The notes under the pieces are model-generated. The model ran no database searches, had not been told where the DNA came from, and worked only from the letters and a program-made list of their open reading frames with translations. The translations under genes were made by a program, and so were the position numbers. From UBA6016 sp041915365 (lineage in GTDB: Bacteria > Campylobacterota > Campylobacteria > Campylobacterales > UBA6016), in assembly GCA_041915365.1 (NCBI GenBank), contig JAYSBP010000010.1:1-64000 (forward strand): a stretch of 64,000 nt of DNA. Direction: 5' to 3'. Positions 54,065 to 63,303 of the stretch are shown here, in pieces; positions within the stretch are counted from its first letter, which is position 1, and the number at the start of each line of letters is the position of its first letter.

Positions 54065-54796
54065 TTAGAAGTTATAGTTTAAGCCTACAAATGGCCCTTT
54101 GAACGTAACATCAGCATCAACATCGAATTTATCAAGTTTTAGTTTTTGGTATCTATATCCAGCTTCCACGCCAAGACCCTTTAACACATTGTATGTCAGT
54201 TTTGCCTTTGCGTCCATATAATTACTATTGCCAAAGCCTAGATATTTCAAATCTGCGTTTGCTTTTAGCCCCGTAAATGGCAATTTTGCCTCTGCGGCGA
54301 TATAGGCCATAGGCAGTGCAAAAGTAGCGCTGTCGGAGTGTTTTAGTCCGCCCTGCGTCGTATCGACACTAGCCGATATACTTCTTATCGTAAGGCCCAA
54401 ATCAAGGCTTACAACGTTGTCTAATATCTCATAGTATGGGGTTATGTCAAGCGTATTTAGCTCAACGTCATTTTTGGCGCTCCCTGCGCTAAAACCAGAG
54501 ACCCCCTTCGTGCTCACGACCGTGGAAGTCCCATCAAATTTCATAGGCGTATAGTCTATTCTGACGTTTGGTACAAACGGAACAGGATGCTCAAAATAAG
54601 CGCCTATTTGATAAGTCCCTTTTTTTTGGTTGTCAAAGTTTGTATTTGTCTTCATGTCTCCGTCATAATTGAAATGCCCACTAGCTTCAGGATGATAATA
54701 GTCAGCCTCAGCCCCAAAACCTAACAACATAGCGGCGGATGCACTGGAGACATAGATAGCAGAACAAAGCATAGCCGAAACAAAAACTTTTTTCAC
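54065..54796 (-). CDS. outer-membrane beta-barrel protein (TIGR04219-like)
   Basis: Protein of 243 residues from GTG 54796, with GAGGAG upstream; longer frames to 54874 have no site. The signal peptide is about 1-22. The mature part alternates polar and hydrophobic residues and ends in F (VGLNYNF), as in integral barrel proteins. It looks like the TIGR04219 family of outer-membrane proteins of unknown function. Convergent with the caspase cluster. Confidence 0.8.
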   Translation of the reverse strand: MKKVFVSAMLCSAIYVSSASAAMLLGFGAEADYYHPEASGHFNYDGDMKTNTNFDNQKKGTYQIGAYFEHPVPFVPNVRIDYTPMKFDGTSTVVSTKGVSGFSAGSAKNDVELNTLDITPYYEILDNVVSLDLGLTIRSISASVDTTQGGLKHSDSATFALPMAYIAAEAKLPFTGLKANADLKYLGFGNSNYMDAKAKLTYNVLKGLGVEAGYRYQKLKLDKFDVDADVTFKGPFVGLNYNF

Positions 54797-54822
54797 AAGC
54801 TTCTCCTCATTGAATTTGCTTC

Positions 54823-54847
54823 GATTATACTCAAAAAAAGTATAATC
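54823..54847. promoter_or_regulatory. symmetrical divergent promoter
   Basis: GATTATACT (54823-54831) and AGTATAATC (54839-54847) form a perfect 9-bp inverted repeat holding a TATAAT-like -10 on each strand. One reads the outer-membrane gene, the other the gene at 54874. Confidence 0.6.
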
Positions 54848-54873
54848 AGCCAAATATTTCAAGGGGTCTAGCA

Positions 54874-55713
54874 ATGAAGATAGGACATTTTGACGCAGTA
54901 TGCCAAATGGGTGAAAATATCGAAGAGATATTTGAAAACCTGCTAAATAAAATCAGCCATTTAGCGGCTGATTACAAAGATGGCGAAGAGATGCTATATA
55001 CCGGCAAAATGGGCGACGAAGAGTTTGCGGCAAAAATATCGCAGATGATTGAACGATACCCACACAAAAATGAAACTCATCTAATCACGATAGGGGCGCA
55101 AGAGCAAAACGGCTTCGCCTCTTCCACGCAAGCGATAAGCTTTGATGATGCGATACAAAAAGCAAAAGCCATCGTATCTGAAAACAAAAGAGTATTGCTA
55201 TTTGCTTCTCACAGGGCAACCAATGAAGAAATATCGGCCTATATTGAAGATGGCAAATATTCACACGGCGTCGCAAAGCCTTTTGACATTGACGCAGACG
55301 GGCTAAACGTGTCCGATGGAGCAGCCATCATAGAACTATGCCATGACGGGAAATATGATTTTGGCGACTTCGACGAACAAGAGAGCGGCAAAATAGAATA
55401 CGTCCACACTTGTGCCAATGGAGTAAGGGGCGAATACGAAAAACTCTCTAATGCACTTGCTAAGCTCTTTACGCAAAGTGCCCTCATAGGCTCGCCGGTT
55501 GGTGCTACCGGACAATGTGGCAGCGCTACGGACACGTTGTCACTCGCCATACTCTGTGCGGCGTTAAAAGAGGAGATACTGCCCGCCTCGTCAATGCTAG
55601 AACACGCATTCACCAATGAGCTAAACTTCGCCTACGCAAACAAGATGAAAAGACTAAAAAATACGCTGTTTGTGGATACGGTTGGCAGCTACTACGCATT
55701 GGCAGACCACTAA
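54874..55713 (+). CDS. compact ketosynthase-like protein of unknown function
   Basis: Protein of 279 residues, no signal peptide. Several blocks resemble beta-ketoacyl synthases (FabF type): an N-terminal part like the GxGAVxxxG start, KPFDIDADGLNVSDGAAIIEL like RPFDxDRDGFVxGEGAG, TCANGVRGEYE in place of the HGTxTxxxD loop, and GSPVGATGQCGSAT in place of the GHxxGAxG loop. Length is about two thirds of a true synthase, and the usual Cys-His-His residues are missing. A decarboxylase, regulator or binding protein with this fold is possible. The resemblance is from memory. Confidence 0.6.
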   Translation: MKIGHFDAVCQMGENIEEIFENLLNKISHLAADYKDGEEMLYTGKMGDEEFAAKISQMIERYPHKNETHLITIGAQEQNGFASSTQAISFDDAIQKAKAIVSENKRVLLFASHRATNEEISAYIEDGKYSHGVAKPFDIDADGLNVSDGAAIIELCHDGKYDFGDFDEQESGKIEYVHTCANGVRGEYEKLSNALAKLFTQSALIGSPVGATGQCGSATDTLSLAILCAALKEEILPASSMLEHAFTNELNFAYANKMKRLKNTLFVDTVGSYYALADH

Positions 55714-56795
55714 GACTTTTTCTTCTTAAAATACCTAAAAAGAAGTCTTGCGGGGTCTATGCACGCAGGCTTTTTAGCGCCGTCTAATATCTCGTCCACA
55801 AGTAGCTTTGCCGTATACGGGGCAAGCATAAAAGCTCTGCTTCCGTGTCCTGTGTGGATATAAAGCCCATCGTATTCACTAGGTGCCTCACTACTTAGCC
55901 TAGCCCCGTGAACAAGTGATGGGAAGCGCCCAAGTGTAGCGGCTGAATCATATATAGTGCCGGCAAGCGGAAAATGGTCGATAGAGGCCGAACGCATACC
56001 GCCACTCTCCTCAAGCACATCGTAATCACCAATCCCGATTGCCTCCCTTGCCTCCTCTATAAGCCCAAGCGTATCGGCTCTATTTATAGCTATCGGCTCA
56101 TCGGTTCTAATATGTGTGGCGCCTATCGCCAAGCCGCCATCTATCGCCACTATATGCACTTTTGAAGATATGATATAAGGCAAGCTCGCATCCGTCTTTA
56201 TCTTGCTTTTTTGCCCCCAAAGTCCATACAGCTGTGCATCGAGATAGCTCTCATCAATAAGCAGACTATTCGCCCCCTGCGCCAAAATGACGTTTTTAGC
56301 ATCTACGCCACCAACGCTCCAGTTTCCGTCTTTTCTTTCTAGCTTATCGGCTTGCTTGCTTATTTTTTGGATTTTCTCAAGCATTGCGTCTATAAGCATT
56401 TTTGGATTTATGAGCCCCGAGTCTTTGACAAAAAAAGCCCCCAGCTCTCCAATATCACTACGAAAATCAAATTTTGACGCTATGAAAGCTCCTAGAGCTT
56501 CATATTCGGCAGTTGTTTTTTCATTTTTTGGATAGATGAGAGAGCCACATTTGTTGTATAGATGTGGGAAATGCGTAGAGTAAAAATCTACCGAAAATCT
56601 AAAGGCATCATCGGCAAACTCTTTGAATTTAGACGGCTTTCCCATTACAGGGTTGATGAAAGCTCCTGCCGCCAAAGAAGCAGCTCCACAAAACTCAGAG
56701 CCGTCCATCACGGCTACGCTCACCCCTTTTTGCGAAAGAAAATACGCAATACTGGCTCCAGCTATACCGCCCCCGATTACGAGGTAATCTATCAA
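55710..56795 (-). CDS. FAD-dependent oxidoreductase (MnmC/DAO-like)
   Basis: Protein of 361 residues with an N-terminal FAD-binding VIGGGIAGASIAYFL motif and LAAGAFINPVMGKPSKF, like the FAD domain of MnmC, which acts on the modified wobble uridine of tRNA. A C-terminal SRAFMLAPYTA stretch fits the DAO family. No MnmC methyltransferase domain is attached, so the substrate is open (glycine or another amine is possible). Coupled to glyS by a 4-nt overlap, and its stop overlaps the convergent ketosynthase-like gene by 4 nt. Confidence 0.82.
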   Translation of the reverse strand: MIDYLVIGGGIAGASIAYFLSQKGVSVAVMDGSEFCGAASLAAGAFINPVMGKPSKFKEFADDAFRFSVDFYSTHFPHLYNKCGSLIYPKNEKTTAEYEALGAFIASKFDFRSDIGELGAFFVKDSGLINPKMLIDAMLEKIQKISKQADKLERKDGNWSVGGVDAKNVILAQGANSLLIDESYLDAQLYGLWGQKSKIKTDASLPYIISSKVHIVAIDGGLAIGATHIRTDEPIAINRADTLGLIEEAREAIGIGDYDVLEESGGMRSASIDHFPLAGTIYDSAATLGRFPSLVHGARLSSEAPSEYDGLYIHTGHGSRAFMLAPYTAKLLVDEILDGAKKPACIDPARLLFRYFKKKKS

Positions 56796-58816
56796 ACCCC
56801 GATTTCCTTAATGTCGGCAACAAGCAAGAACTGTCTATAAATCCTGCCTATAAGGTTTTTGCGATTCGTTCGCACGGCTTCGTCGTCGGCATTTACCATG
56901 CAGTTGTCAAAGAACCTATCAAGCGAATCTTTGATTGAAAATAAAGCGGCAAGTATCTCGTGATAGGATGCATTTTCATAATCGTGATGTATATATGCCG
57001 CCCAAAGCAAGGCTTCCGCATCAGACTCAAATAGCTCAGTATTTACAGCCATCTCACCAGTTAGTTCAACATCTTTTGATATATTTGCCACGCGTTTGAA
57101 GGTGCTAAATTGCTCTTTAAACTCATCTTTTTGGACAAACATATTTAGAGCCTCAATCTTCTCGGCAATCGACACGACATCCCTGTCGCCGCTTGCTAAA
57201 ACAGCCGTTATTACGCTTGGATTTATGTCTCCGAACATTTGATATAGCCTATCAAACACAAACTCTTCAAGCTTTGACGTATCAAAATTTTTGTACCATG
57301 CGGATAAGTCTGCAATCGCCATTCTAATGTCGATATTTATTGAAAAATGAAGGAGATTTTTGATGATACCTATAGCTGCACGACGAAGTGCATAAGGGTC
57401 TTTTGAACCTGACGGAACCATGCCTATACTGAAAAGTCCAAGAAGGGAGTCTAGCTTGACCGCAATAGACAGTAAACTACCGGCAAGTGTTTTTGGCAGT
57501 TCACCGTCTTCGCCTTTTGGCATATACTGCTCTTTTATGGCCGATGCTATTGTCTCACCAAGGCCCATTGCCTGCGCATAGTAGCACCCCATGACACCCT
57601 GTAGCTCGCCAAATTCATACACAACTTCAGTCATAAGGTCGGCTTTGCCAAGTTTTGCCGCTTCAAGTAGTGCATTTTTTTCATTTGCATCGATCGATAG
57701 CTTGTCCGCTAGATACTGCGCAATTTTTATTTCTCTTGACACCTTATCGGCCAAGCTTCCAAGCCCCTCTACAAATACTATATTTTGAAGGCCGTCGTTT
57801 GAAAGTCCTTTCGCAAGGTCATTTTCGTAGAAAAATAGCGCATCGGATAGCCTTGCTTTAAGCACTCTCTCATTACCTGCAACAACTTTTTTGAAATCAT
57901 CGATAAATGCGTTTGAAACAACTACAAAGTAATTTGAAAGCTTACCGCCCTCAAAAACAGGGAAGTATCTCTGATTTTCTTTCATAGAGGTAATGATGAC
58001 CTCGCTAGGAACTTTGAGGAATGCCTTATCGAAAGAGCCAAGAAGTGCGCTCGGATACTCTGTTATTGCCACTACTTCAGCTAGCAAATCCTCGTCAAGC
58101 TCTATCTCTACGCCATGTTTTGACTCTATAGCCTTAATGTCGTCAAGAATCTTTGCTTTTCTCTCATTGGATGAGAGCATAATGCCTGCTTGCGCTAACT
58201 TGCCAAAATAATCAGATGGAGAAAGAATATGCAAAGGTTCAAAAGAATCTTGTCTATGCCCGTAGCTCTTATCCCCAGATTTTACGTCAAATGCCTGCGC
58301 ATCAATTATTCTTGAACCGTGGAGTGCCACTATCCATCTGATTGGGCGGATAAAGCTCTCAGATAACGCGCCCCATCTCATCGATTTTCCAAAATGAAGA
58401 CCGCCTAACCACTCACCCAGCATATGCGTTAGTTTTTCGTCTATTGTTTTGCCAAGCACAGTCTTTTTCGCATATAGGCACTCTTTGCCATCTTTTTGCG
58501 CACTTGTTACATCAGTCTGCGTCAAGCCATTTCTCTCAAGAAAACTCTCATAAGCTTTTGTGGGCACTCCATCTTTCATAGCAACGGCAGTGGGTGGACC
58601 CCAAAGCTCTAGCGTCTCATCGTTTGCTTTTTGGTTTAGACTTTTTGAAAAAAGAGTTATACGTCTAGGTGTAAAAAATAGCTCGAACTCTGCGTCAAAA
58701 CCATTTTTTTTCGTAATTTCAAGCCATTTTGGGAGTAAATTAGGTAGTTCTTTCAAAAAAGGGATAGCGGGAAGCTCTTCCGTACCTATCTCTAGTAGAA
58801 ACTGCTCATTTGTCAT
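56792..58816 (-). CDS. glyS: glycyl-tRNA synthetase beta subunit
   Basis: Beta subunit of the heterotetrameric glycyl-tRNA synthetase, 674 residues, cytoplasmic. FLLEIGTEELPA and PRRITLF at the start, then STDGLQNIVF-type ALFFYENDLAKGL and a C-terminal anticodon-binding part. The alpha subunit gene (glyQ) is not in the window. A structured leader lies upstream and an FAD oxidoreductase gene overlaps the 3' end. Confidence 0.96.
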   Translation of the reverse strand: MTNEQFLLEIGTEELPAIPFLKELPNLLPKWLEITKKNGFDAEFELFFTPRRITLFSKSLNQKANDETLELWGPPTAVAMKDGVPTKAYESFLERNGLTQTDVTSAQKDGKECLYAKKTVLGKTIDEKLTHMLGEWLGGLHFGKSMRWGALSESFIRPIRWIVALHGSRIIDAQAFDVKSGDKSYGHRQDSFEPLHILSPSDYFGKLAQAGIMLSSNERKAKILDDIKAIESKHGVEIELDEDLLAEVVAITEYPSALLGSFDKAFLKVPSEVIITSMKENQRYFPVFEGGKLSNYFVVVSNAFIDDFKKVVAGNERVLKARLSDALFFYENDLAKGLSNDGLQNIVFVEGLGSLADKVSREIKIAQYLADKLSIDANEKNALLEAAKLGKADLMTEVVYEFGELQGVMGCYYAQAMGLGETIASAIKEQYMPKGEDGELPKTLAGSLLSIAVKLDSLLGLFSIGMVPSGSKDPYALRRAAIGIIKNLLHFSINIDIRMAIADLSAWYKNFDTSKLEEFVFDRLYQMFGDINPSVITAVLASGDRDVVSIAEKIEALNMFVQKDEFKEQFSTFKRVANISKDVELTGEMAVNTELFESDAEALLWAAYIHHDYENASYHEILAALFSIKDSLDRFFDNCMVNADDEAVRTNRKNLIGRIYRQFLLVADIKEIGV

Positions 58817-58833
58817 TAAAGATGCCTTTTGTG

Positions 58834-58885
58834 CGGACTTTTATTTGGTGCGATTTTACCGAAGTGTTGGTAAAACCGCAGTCCG
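58834..58885 (-). promoter_or_regulatory. structured leader upstream of glyS
   Basis: In the transcript CGGACU (58885-58880... read minus) pairs with AGUCCG (58839-58834), and directly inside it GCGGUUUUACC pairs with GGUAAAAUCGC (58879-58869 with 58860-58850), loop AACACUUC, with a 10-nt bulge. It ends 18 nt before glyS. It may be the MCP terminator, a processing site or a regulatory leader. Confidence 0.5.
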
Positions 58886-58893
58886 TTAGTGCA

Positions 58894-60597
58894 TCAAGTG
58901 GTAAATTGTCTTAGTTTTTGGTTTAGTCCATCTGTCATTTTATTGAGATACTCTGTTGAAGCCGCTATCTCTTCTACACTTCTTGAGTTGACATGTGCCG
59001 TTTCATTGATTTTTTCTAGCATATCGGATATTTTTTGAACACTGGCGGCATTTTTAGTACTGGTATCGCTTAGTGTGCTTATGGCATGCACCGTATCGTT
59101 CATAATAACCACAGTACGTTGAATGCTGTCTTCTATAGCAATAGAGCTATCCCCTAGTTTTTTGACGTCTTCTGCGTTGTCGCTCATTTGCTCAGCCGCA
59201 TCATTTATAGACTGAACTATCGTGCTTATCGTCGCATTTGTCTCTTGTAGACTTTTTTGTGTTCTCTCTGCAAGTTTTCGTACCTCATCGGCAACAACGG
59301 CAAAACCTCTGCCGTGTTCCCCTGCTCTTGCCGCTTCTATTGCTGCATTTAGAGCTAGAAGGTTTGTTTGGTCTGCTATGTCGCCTATTACAGACAATAC
59401 ATCCTTGACCCTGTCAGCTTCTTGCGTTAGCGTTTGAAGCTTCTGGGCAAATTCCATCTCCACCTGAACACTTCCCTGCACAGCCTCAACCATCTTTGCT
59501 AGCTCCGCTTTAGAGCCTTGGAGTGCCCTGTTGGCCTCAAGTACATTTGCCTTACTTTCTTCCGTAGTTTTGACCGACTCTGCTACATCAACTATGATTG
59601 CCTTCGCATCTTCGAAAATGTGATTGATCGTCCTGACATCCTCTTCGACCCTTCTACCAATATTAAAAGATGTTTGAGTGAGCTCAGTAGATACAGAGGC
59701 ATTCTCAAGAGCTGTCATCTTGGCGTGCCCTATAGTGTTTCTGACTGCCTCAATGAAAACATTTACGGCATCGGCTATCTGGTTTAGTTCATTTTTGTTT
59801 TTTGTCTCTATCTTCACCCTCAAATCAGCCTCACCCCTAGCAACCGAATTTGCAAGCTGCGATACTGGTTCTACTACGCTTTTTATAGAGTTTGAAACGC
59901 TATTTACTATTTTATAAGACATAAACAAAAGCAAGATAATCATCGGGGCGATATAAAAACTATTGTTGAGTATTGTGCTAACAAATGCGGCGTTCAAGTC
60001 ATCTATATAGATACCGCTACCAATTACCCAACCCCATTCTTTAAATTCTTTGACATAAGAAAGCTTTGTATACGTCTCCTCCGTTAGCCCGCCACCTTGC
60101 TTTGGTTTTGCCCATTCGTATGTGACAAAACCACTCCCTTTCGCCTTGCAAATCTCCGCAAAAGCCTGAAAAAGATTTTTCTTTCCATCTGTACTCTCGG
60201 TTGCACCGTCGTCACCAGCCTGAACACCGGTGGCACAATTGAACTTCTCGGCACTTAGAGTCACACCGTCAAGTTTTGAGTTTGTTGAATGCATTATCAT
60301 CTTAGGATAAGGCAAAGTAGTATCATTCACCCAAAAATACTCGTTTCCGCCGTATCTTAAAGACTTGATAGTCTTTAGCGCTTCAGCCTTTGCATTGTCT
60401 TCGCTCATATTGCCGTCTTTGTACAGTTTATAGTAGTGTCCGGCGACAGAGTATGCACTCTCGACTACATTTTTTGTTTTCTCTTTTTTGTCAGTTAACA
60501 TCTGGGATTTCAAAACTATAAACGCAGGCGTCATAAGACCGACAACAGCCAAGGCTATAAGTACAAAAATGTTATTTTTTATGCTAATACTATTCAT
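58894..60597 (-). CDS. methyl-accepting chemotaxis protein with sCache domain
   Basis: Chemoreceptor of 567 residues. TM1 is at about 11-30, a single-Cache ligand domain follows (NEYFWVNDTTLPYPKMIMHS, GWVIGSGIYIDDLN), and TM2 is at about 212-230. Then come a HAMP-like part with VEPVSQLANSVARGEADLRV and the signalling hairpin with EAARAGEHGRGFAVVADE. sCache receptors of this type bind small organic acids in other bacteria. It ends QKLRQFTT without a CheB/CheR tether. Distinct from the truncated MCP at the window start in its ligand domain. Confidence 0.94.
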   Translation of the reverse strand: MNSISIKNNIFVLIALAVVGLMTPAFIVLKSQMLTDKKEKTKNVVESAYSVAGHYYKLYKDGNMSEDNAKAEALKTIKSLRYGGNEYFWVNDTTLPYPKMIMHSTNSKLDGVTLSAEKFNCATGVQAGDDGATESTDGKKNLFQAFAEICKAKGSGFVTYEWAKPKQGGGLTEETYTKLSYVKEFKEWGWVIGSGIYIDDLNAAFVSTILNNSFYIAPMIILLLFMSYKIVNSVSNSIKSVVEPVSQLANSVARGEADLRVKIETKNKNELNQIADAVNVFIEAVRNTIGHAKMTALENASVSTELTQTSFNIGRRVEEDVRTINHIFEDAKAIIVDVAESVKTTEESKANVLEANRALQGSKAELAKMVEAVQGSVQVEMEFAQKLQTLTQEADRVKDVLSVIGDIADQTNLLALNAAIEAARAGEHGRGFAVVADEVRKLAERTQKSLQETNATISTIVQSINDAAEQMSDNAEDVKKLGDSSIAIEDSIQRTVVIMNDTVHAISTLSDTSTKNAASVQKISDMLEKINETAHVNSRSVEEIAASTEYLNKMTDGLNQKLRQFTT

Positions 60598-60643
60598 CTA
60601 TTTCCCATTTTTATCTATTTTATAAGATTTTTCCACGAAAAAA

Positions 60644-60657
60644 TTACAATTTTGTAA
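60644..60657. promoter_or_regulatory. palindrome between the MCP and cyclophilin genes
   Basis: TTACAATTTTGTAA, a 6-bp inverted repeat with a 2-nt centre, in the 226-nt divergent gap, about 47 nt from the MCP start. It could be a regulator site. A second palindrome CCTTGCAAGG lies nearby (about 60694-60703). Confidence 0.35.
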
Positions 60658-60789
60658 GCTATCGATACCTTACCGAGTACCGTAGCTATAATGCCTTGCA
60701 AGGATAAATCGTGATTTCTTAAATATTTTTTAATTATAACTTTGCAAAATAGCATTAACATAGCATGCGTTTAAAATGCTTCTTTTTGA

Positions 60790-60795
60790 TAAAAT
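60790..60795 (+). promoter_or_regulatory. candidate -10 box of the cyclophilin gene
   Basis: GATAAAAT with TAAAAT at 60790-60795, 29 nt upstream of ATG 60824 and preceded by a T-run, a common form in this group. Confidence 0.45.
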
Positions 60796-60823
60796 ACAAA
60801 GAGGACAAAAGAAAAGGATAAAA

Positions 60824-61348
60824 ATGAAAAAAATCATACTCGGCATCGTGTTTTTCGCCTCGGCTCTCTTTGCAAATCCGACGGCTATCATTGAGACAAC
60901 ACAGGGGGCAATAGAAATAGAGCTTCGTCCTGATGTAGCACCAAAAGCATGTGAAAATTTCATAGCGCTAGCGAAAAAGGGGTATTACAACGGTATTTTA
61001 TTCCATAGAATTATCAAGGGGTTCATGATACAAGGCGGAGACCCGACTGGAACGGGTGCCGGAGGAAGCTCTATTTGGGGTAAGACTTTTGAAGATGAGA
61101 TAACACCGAAGCTCACATTTGACAAACCGCTTATGCTAGCCATGGCAAACAGAGGGCCAAACACAAACGGCAGTCAATTCTTTATTACGGTCGCACCGAC
61201 ACCTTGGCTAAACGGCAATCATACGATATTTGGCACTGTAAAAGGCGGTATCGATACGGTAAAAAAACTAGAGAACGTCAAAATAGGCTTTCAAGACAGA
61301 CCGTTCCAGCAACAAAAAATCATCAAAATAACTATCAAAGACAAATAG
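60824..61348 (+). CDS. periplasmic peptidyl-prolyl cis-trans isomerase (cyclophilin)
   Basis: Protein of 174 residues with a signal peptide (1-17, cut after LFA), so it folds periplasmic proteins. The cyclophilin signature is clear: YYNGILFHRIIKGFMIQGGDPTGTG, NTNGSQFFIT and PWLNGNHTIFGTV. ATG 60824 has AAAAGGA upstream; an in-frame start at 60776 is not supported. Its stop lies 2 nt from the end of the convergent DJ-1 gene. Confidence 0.94.
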   Translation: MKKIILGIVFFASALFANPTAIIETTQGAIEIELRPDVAPKACENFIALAKKGYYNGILFHRIIKGFMIQGGDPTGTGAGGSSIWGKTFEDEITPKLTFDKPLMLAMANRGPNTNGSQFFITVAPTPWLNGNHTIFGTVKGGIDTVKKLENVKIGFQDRPFQQQKIIKITIKDK

Positions 61349-61350
61349 GT

Positions 61351-61905
61351 CTAGCAATACCCCGCAATCATCTCTTCCTTGACCGCTTCGGCGGTCTCTT
61401 TACCGACTAGTTTTTCAACGATATAAAGCCCAAAGCATACAGCAGTTCCAGGCCCTCTGGAAGTGAGTACATTGCCGCTTTCGACAATTGTTTTTTCTAT
61501 GAATGAGGAGCTTTTGATGGCGTCCGACACTCCTGGATAGCATGTATACTCATTTTTTAGCACACCGGCTCTATCAAGCGCTATCGGTGCGGCACATATC
61601 GCACTTACAAGCTTGCCAGCTTTATCAAACTCTTTTATTAGCGTTTGTACTTTGGCATTTTCGGCAAGCGTCATAGTATTTTTATATCCACCTGGCAAAA
61701 TTATCATATCAAACCCGTCAGAGGAGACAACGTCACCGATAAGACAATCAGCAATGACGGAAATCCCGTGCGCACCAACAGGGGAAGCGCTATCTACTCC
61801 GGCCGTTACGACATCTAGCCCGCCACGCCTCATGGTATCCACAATGGCGACCATCTCTATCTCTTCAAAACCATCCGCAAAAGGAAGAAGTACTTTTTTT
61901 GCCAT
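61351..61905 (-). CDS. DJ-1/PfpI-family protein
   Basis: Protein of 184 residues from ATG 61905 with GGAGG upstream; a frame start at 61941 is not supported. The nucleophilic Cys C104 in VSAICAAPIAL and acidic E15/E16 (DGFEEIEMV) are as in DJ-1/YajL, which protect cells from oxidative or carbonyl stress; a glyoxalase or deglycase role has been claimed for relatives. It is downstream of a flavodiiron gene, which also fits oxidative defence. Confidence 0.9.
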   Translation of the reverse strand: MAKKVLLPFADGFEEIEMVAIVDTMRRGGLDVVTAGVDSASPVGAHGISVIADCLIGDVVSSDGFDMIILPGGYKNTMTLAENAKVQTLIKEFDKAGKLVSAICAAPIALDRAGVLKNEYTCYPGVSDAIKSSSFIEKTIVESGNVLTSRGPGTAVCFGLYIVEKLVGKETAEAVKEEMIAGYC

Positions 61906-61982
61906 TTCAAACCTCCGTGTAAAACTCTGATATTTTAACACATCAGGATTGTTTTGGTATTATTTCGTCGGTGCCAAACCTC

Positions 61983-62025
61983 GGGTCTAGCTCAGGCGAC
62001 TGTTCGCTTCGGCTAGGCCCTTTTT
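61983..62025 (+). terminator. long hairpin with U-run between flavodiiron and DJ-1 genes
   Basis: GGGTCTAGC/GCTAGGCCC (61983-61991, 62012-62020) with an inner AGGCGA/TCGCTT stem, then TTTTT (62021-62025) on the plus strand. On the minus strand it directly follows the flavodiiron stop, but without a U-run. Probably a bidirectional or plus-strand terminator. Confidence 0.5.
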
Positions 62026-62029
62026 GCGT

Positions 62030-63265
62030 TTAGTCCATACTTACTTCTATGCTTTTTCCATTAGCTATCTCTGCTAACTCAACTCCAAACTCATAACACT
62101 TGGTAAGTTCTTCTTTTGTCGGTATCAACTTGAATTTGACAGGCTCCAATGGTGTTCTAAATTTTAGCCCTCGCATACGATTGTAAAGCATATTTTGAGC
62201 CTCACCGCTCCATCCATAACTACCAAATACGGCACCTATCTTGCCCCTGCTTTCCAAAAATGCCATACAGGCAAGTAAATCCCACGCAGGCTTAACCGCA
62301 TCGGCATTTATCGTAGGTGAACCGACAACAACCACATCGCTCTCTTCAAGTAGCGTAATCATATTGTTCATCTCGAGAGCTTCCATATCGTATATGCTAG
62401 CCCTTATTCCGTCCACCGAGTCTGCACCCAGATATATCTGCTCTGCCATCGACCTAGTATTGCCATAGCTTGAGACATAAAATATATTGACATGCTTGTA
62501 GTGATACTCTTTTTTTGCAAACTTCGCCTCACTACTCCACTCGCCGTATAGAGATATGAATTTTTCAGGCTTGCTTCTGAGTATTGGACCGTGCGCCGGT
62601 GCTATAAGCGCTATATCCTTTGTGGCATAGAGCTCAAGGGCTGATATAACATAGCGCTTAAAAGGCCTCATAATATGCTCATAATAATACTTGAACGCGT
62701 AGTCAAAGTCACCGACCATATCATCAAATAATCTCGGGTCGTAAAAATGGCAGCCAAATACATCGCCGCTAAAAACTATCTTATCCTCAACGAGATATGT
62801 GCTCATCGTGTCAGGCCAATGCAAAAATGGCGTAGACAAAAACTCCAGCGTTTTGTCTCCAAGAGAGATGCTATCTCCAGTTTGTGCCGTCGTAAACTCT
62901 ATGTCGCTTTTTATTAGCGCTTTTAGCATTGATTTTGCAGTAATGGATATGATTATTTTTGCCTCGGGAGCTCTTTTCATAAGCTCAAATATTGCCCCCG
63001 AGTGGTCTGGCTCTAGGTGGTTTAAGACTATATATTTTATCTCGTCATAAAAACATAATTGCTCTAGCTTGTCAAAAAACTGTTGTTCAAACTCTTTTTT
63101 TACCGTATCTATGACGGCCACCCCTTCGCTACCTCTTACAAGATATGAATTGTAAGAAGTGCCGTTGGCGGTCTTCATTATGATGTCAAAGGTTCTTATA
63201 TTTTGGTCAAAAGCCCCTATATAATGGACTGAGGGTATTATCTCTATCGGTGTATTTTTACTCAT
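62030..63265 (-). CDS. flavodiiron protein (FprA-type O2/NO reductase)
   Basis: Cytoplasmic protein of 411 residues. The metallo-beta-lactamase-like di-iron domain has HLEPDHSG and later SGDVFGCHF and PAHGPILR; the C-terminal flavodoxin domain (about 260-400) has VSSYGNTRSMAEQI and VGSPTINADAVKP. Such proteins reduce O2 to water or NO to N2O in microaerophiles and anaerobes. ATG 63265 is preferred because GGAG lies 6 nt upstream; the ATG at 63271 would have no spacer. Confidence 0.92.
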   Translation of the reverse strand: MSKNTPIEIIPSVHYIGAFDQNIRTFDIIMKTANGTSYNSYLVRGSEGVAVIDTVKKEFEQQFFDKLEQLCFYDEIKYIVLNHLEPDHSGAIFELMKRAPEAKIIISITAKSMLKALIKSDIEFTTAQTGDSISLGDKTLEFLSTPFLHWPDTMSTYLVEDKIVFSGDVFGCHFYDPRLFDDMVGDFDYAFKYYYEHIMRPFKRYVISALELYATKDIALIAPAHGPILRSKPEKFISLYGEWSSEAKFAKKEYHYKHVNIFYVSSYGNTRSMAEQIYLGADSVDGIRASIYDMEALEMNNMITLLEESDVVVVGSPTINADAVKPAWDLLACMAFLESRGKIGAVFGSYGWSGEAQNMLYNRMRGLKFRTPLEPVKFKLIPTKEELTKCYEFGVELAEIANGKSIEVSMD

Positions 63266-63303
63266 CGGCATCTCCTATCTAATTCAAGATATGAAGTGCA
63301 TTT

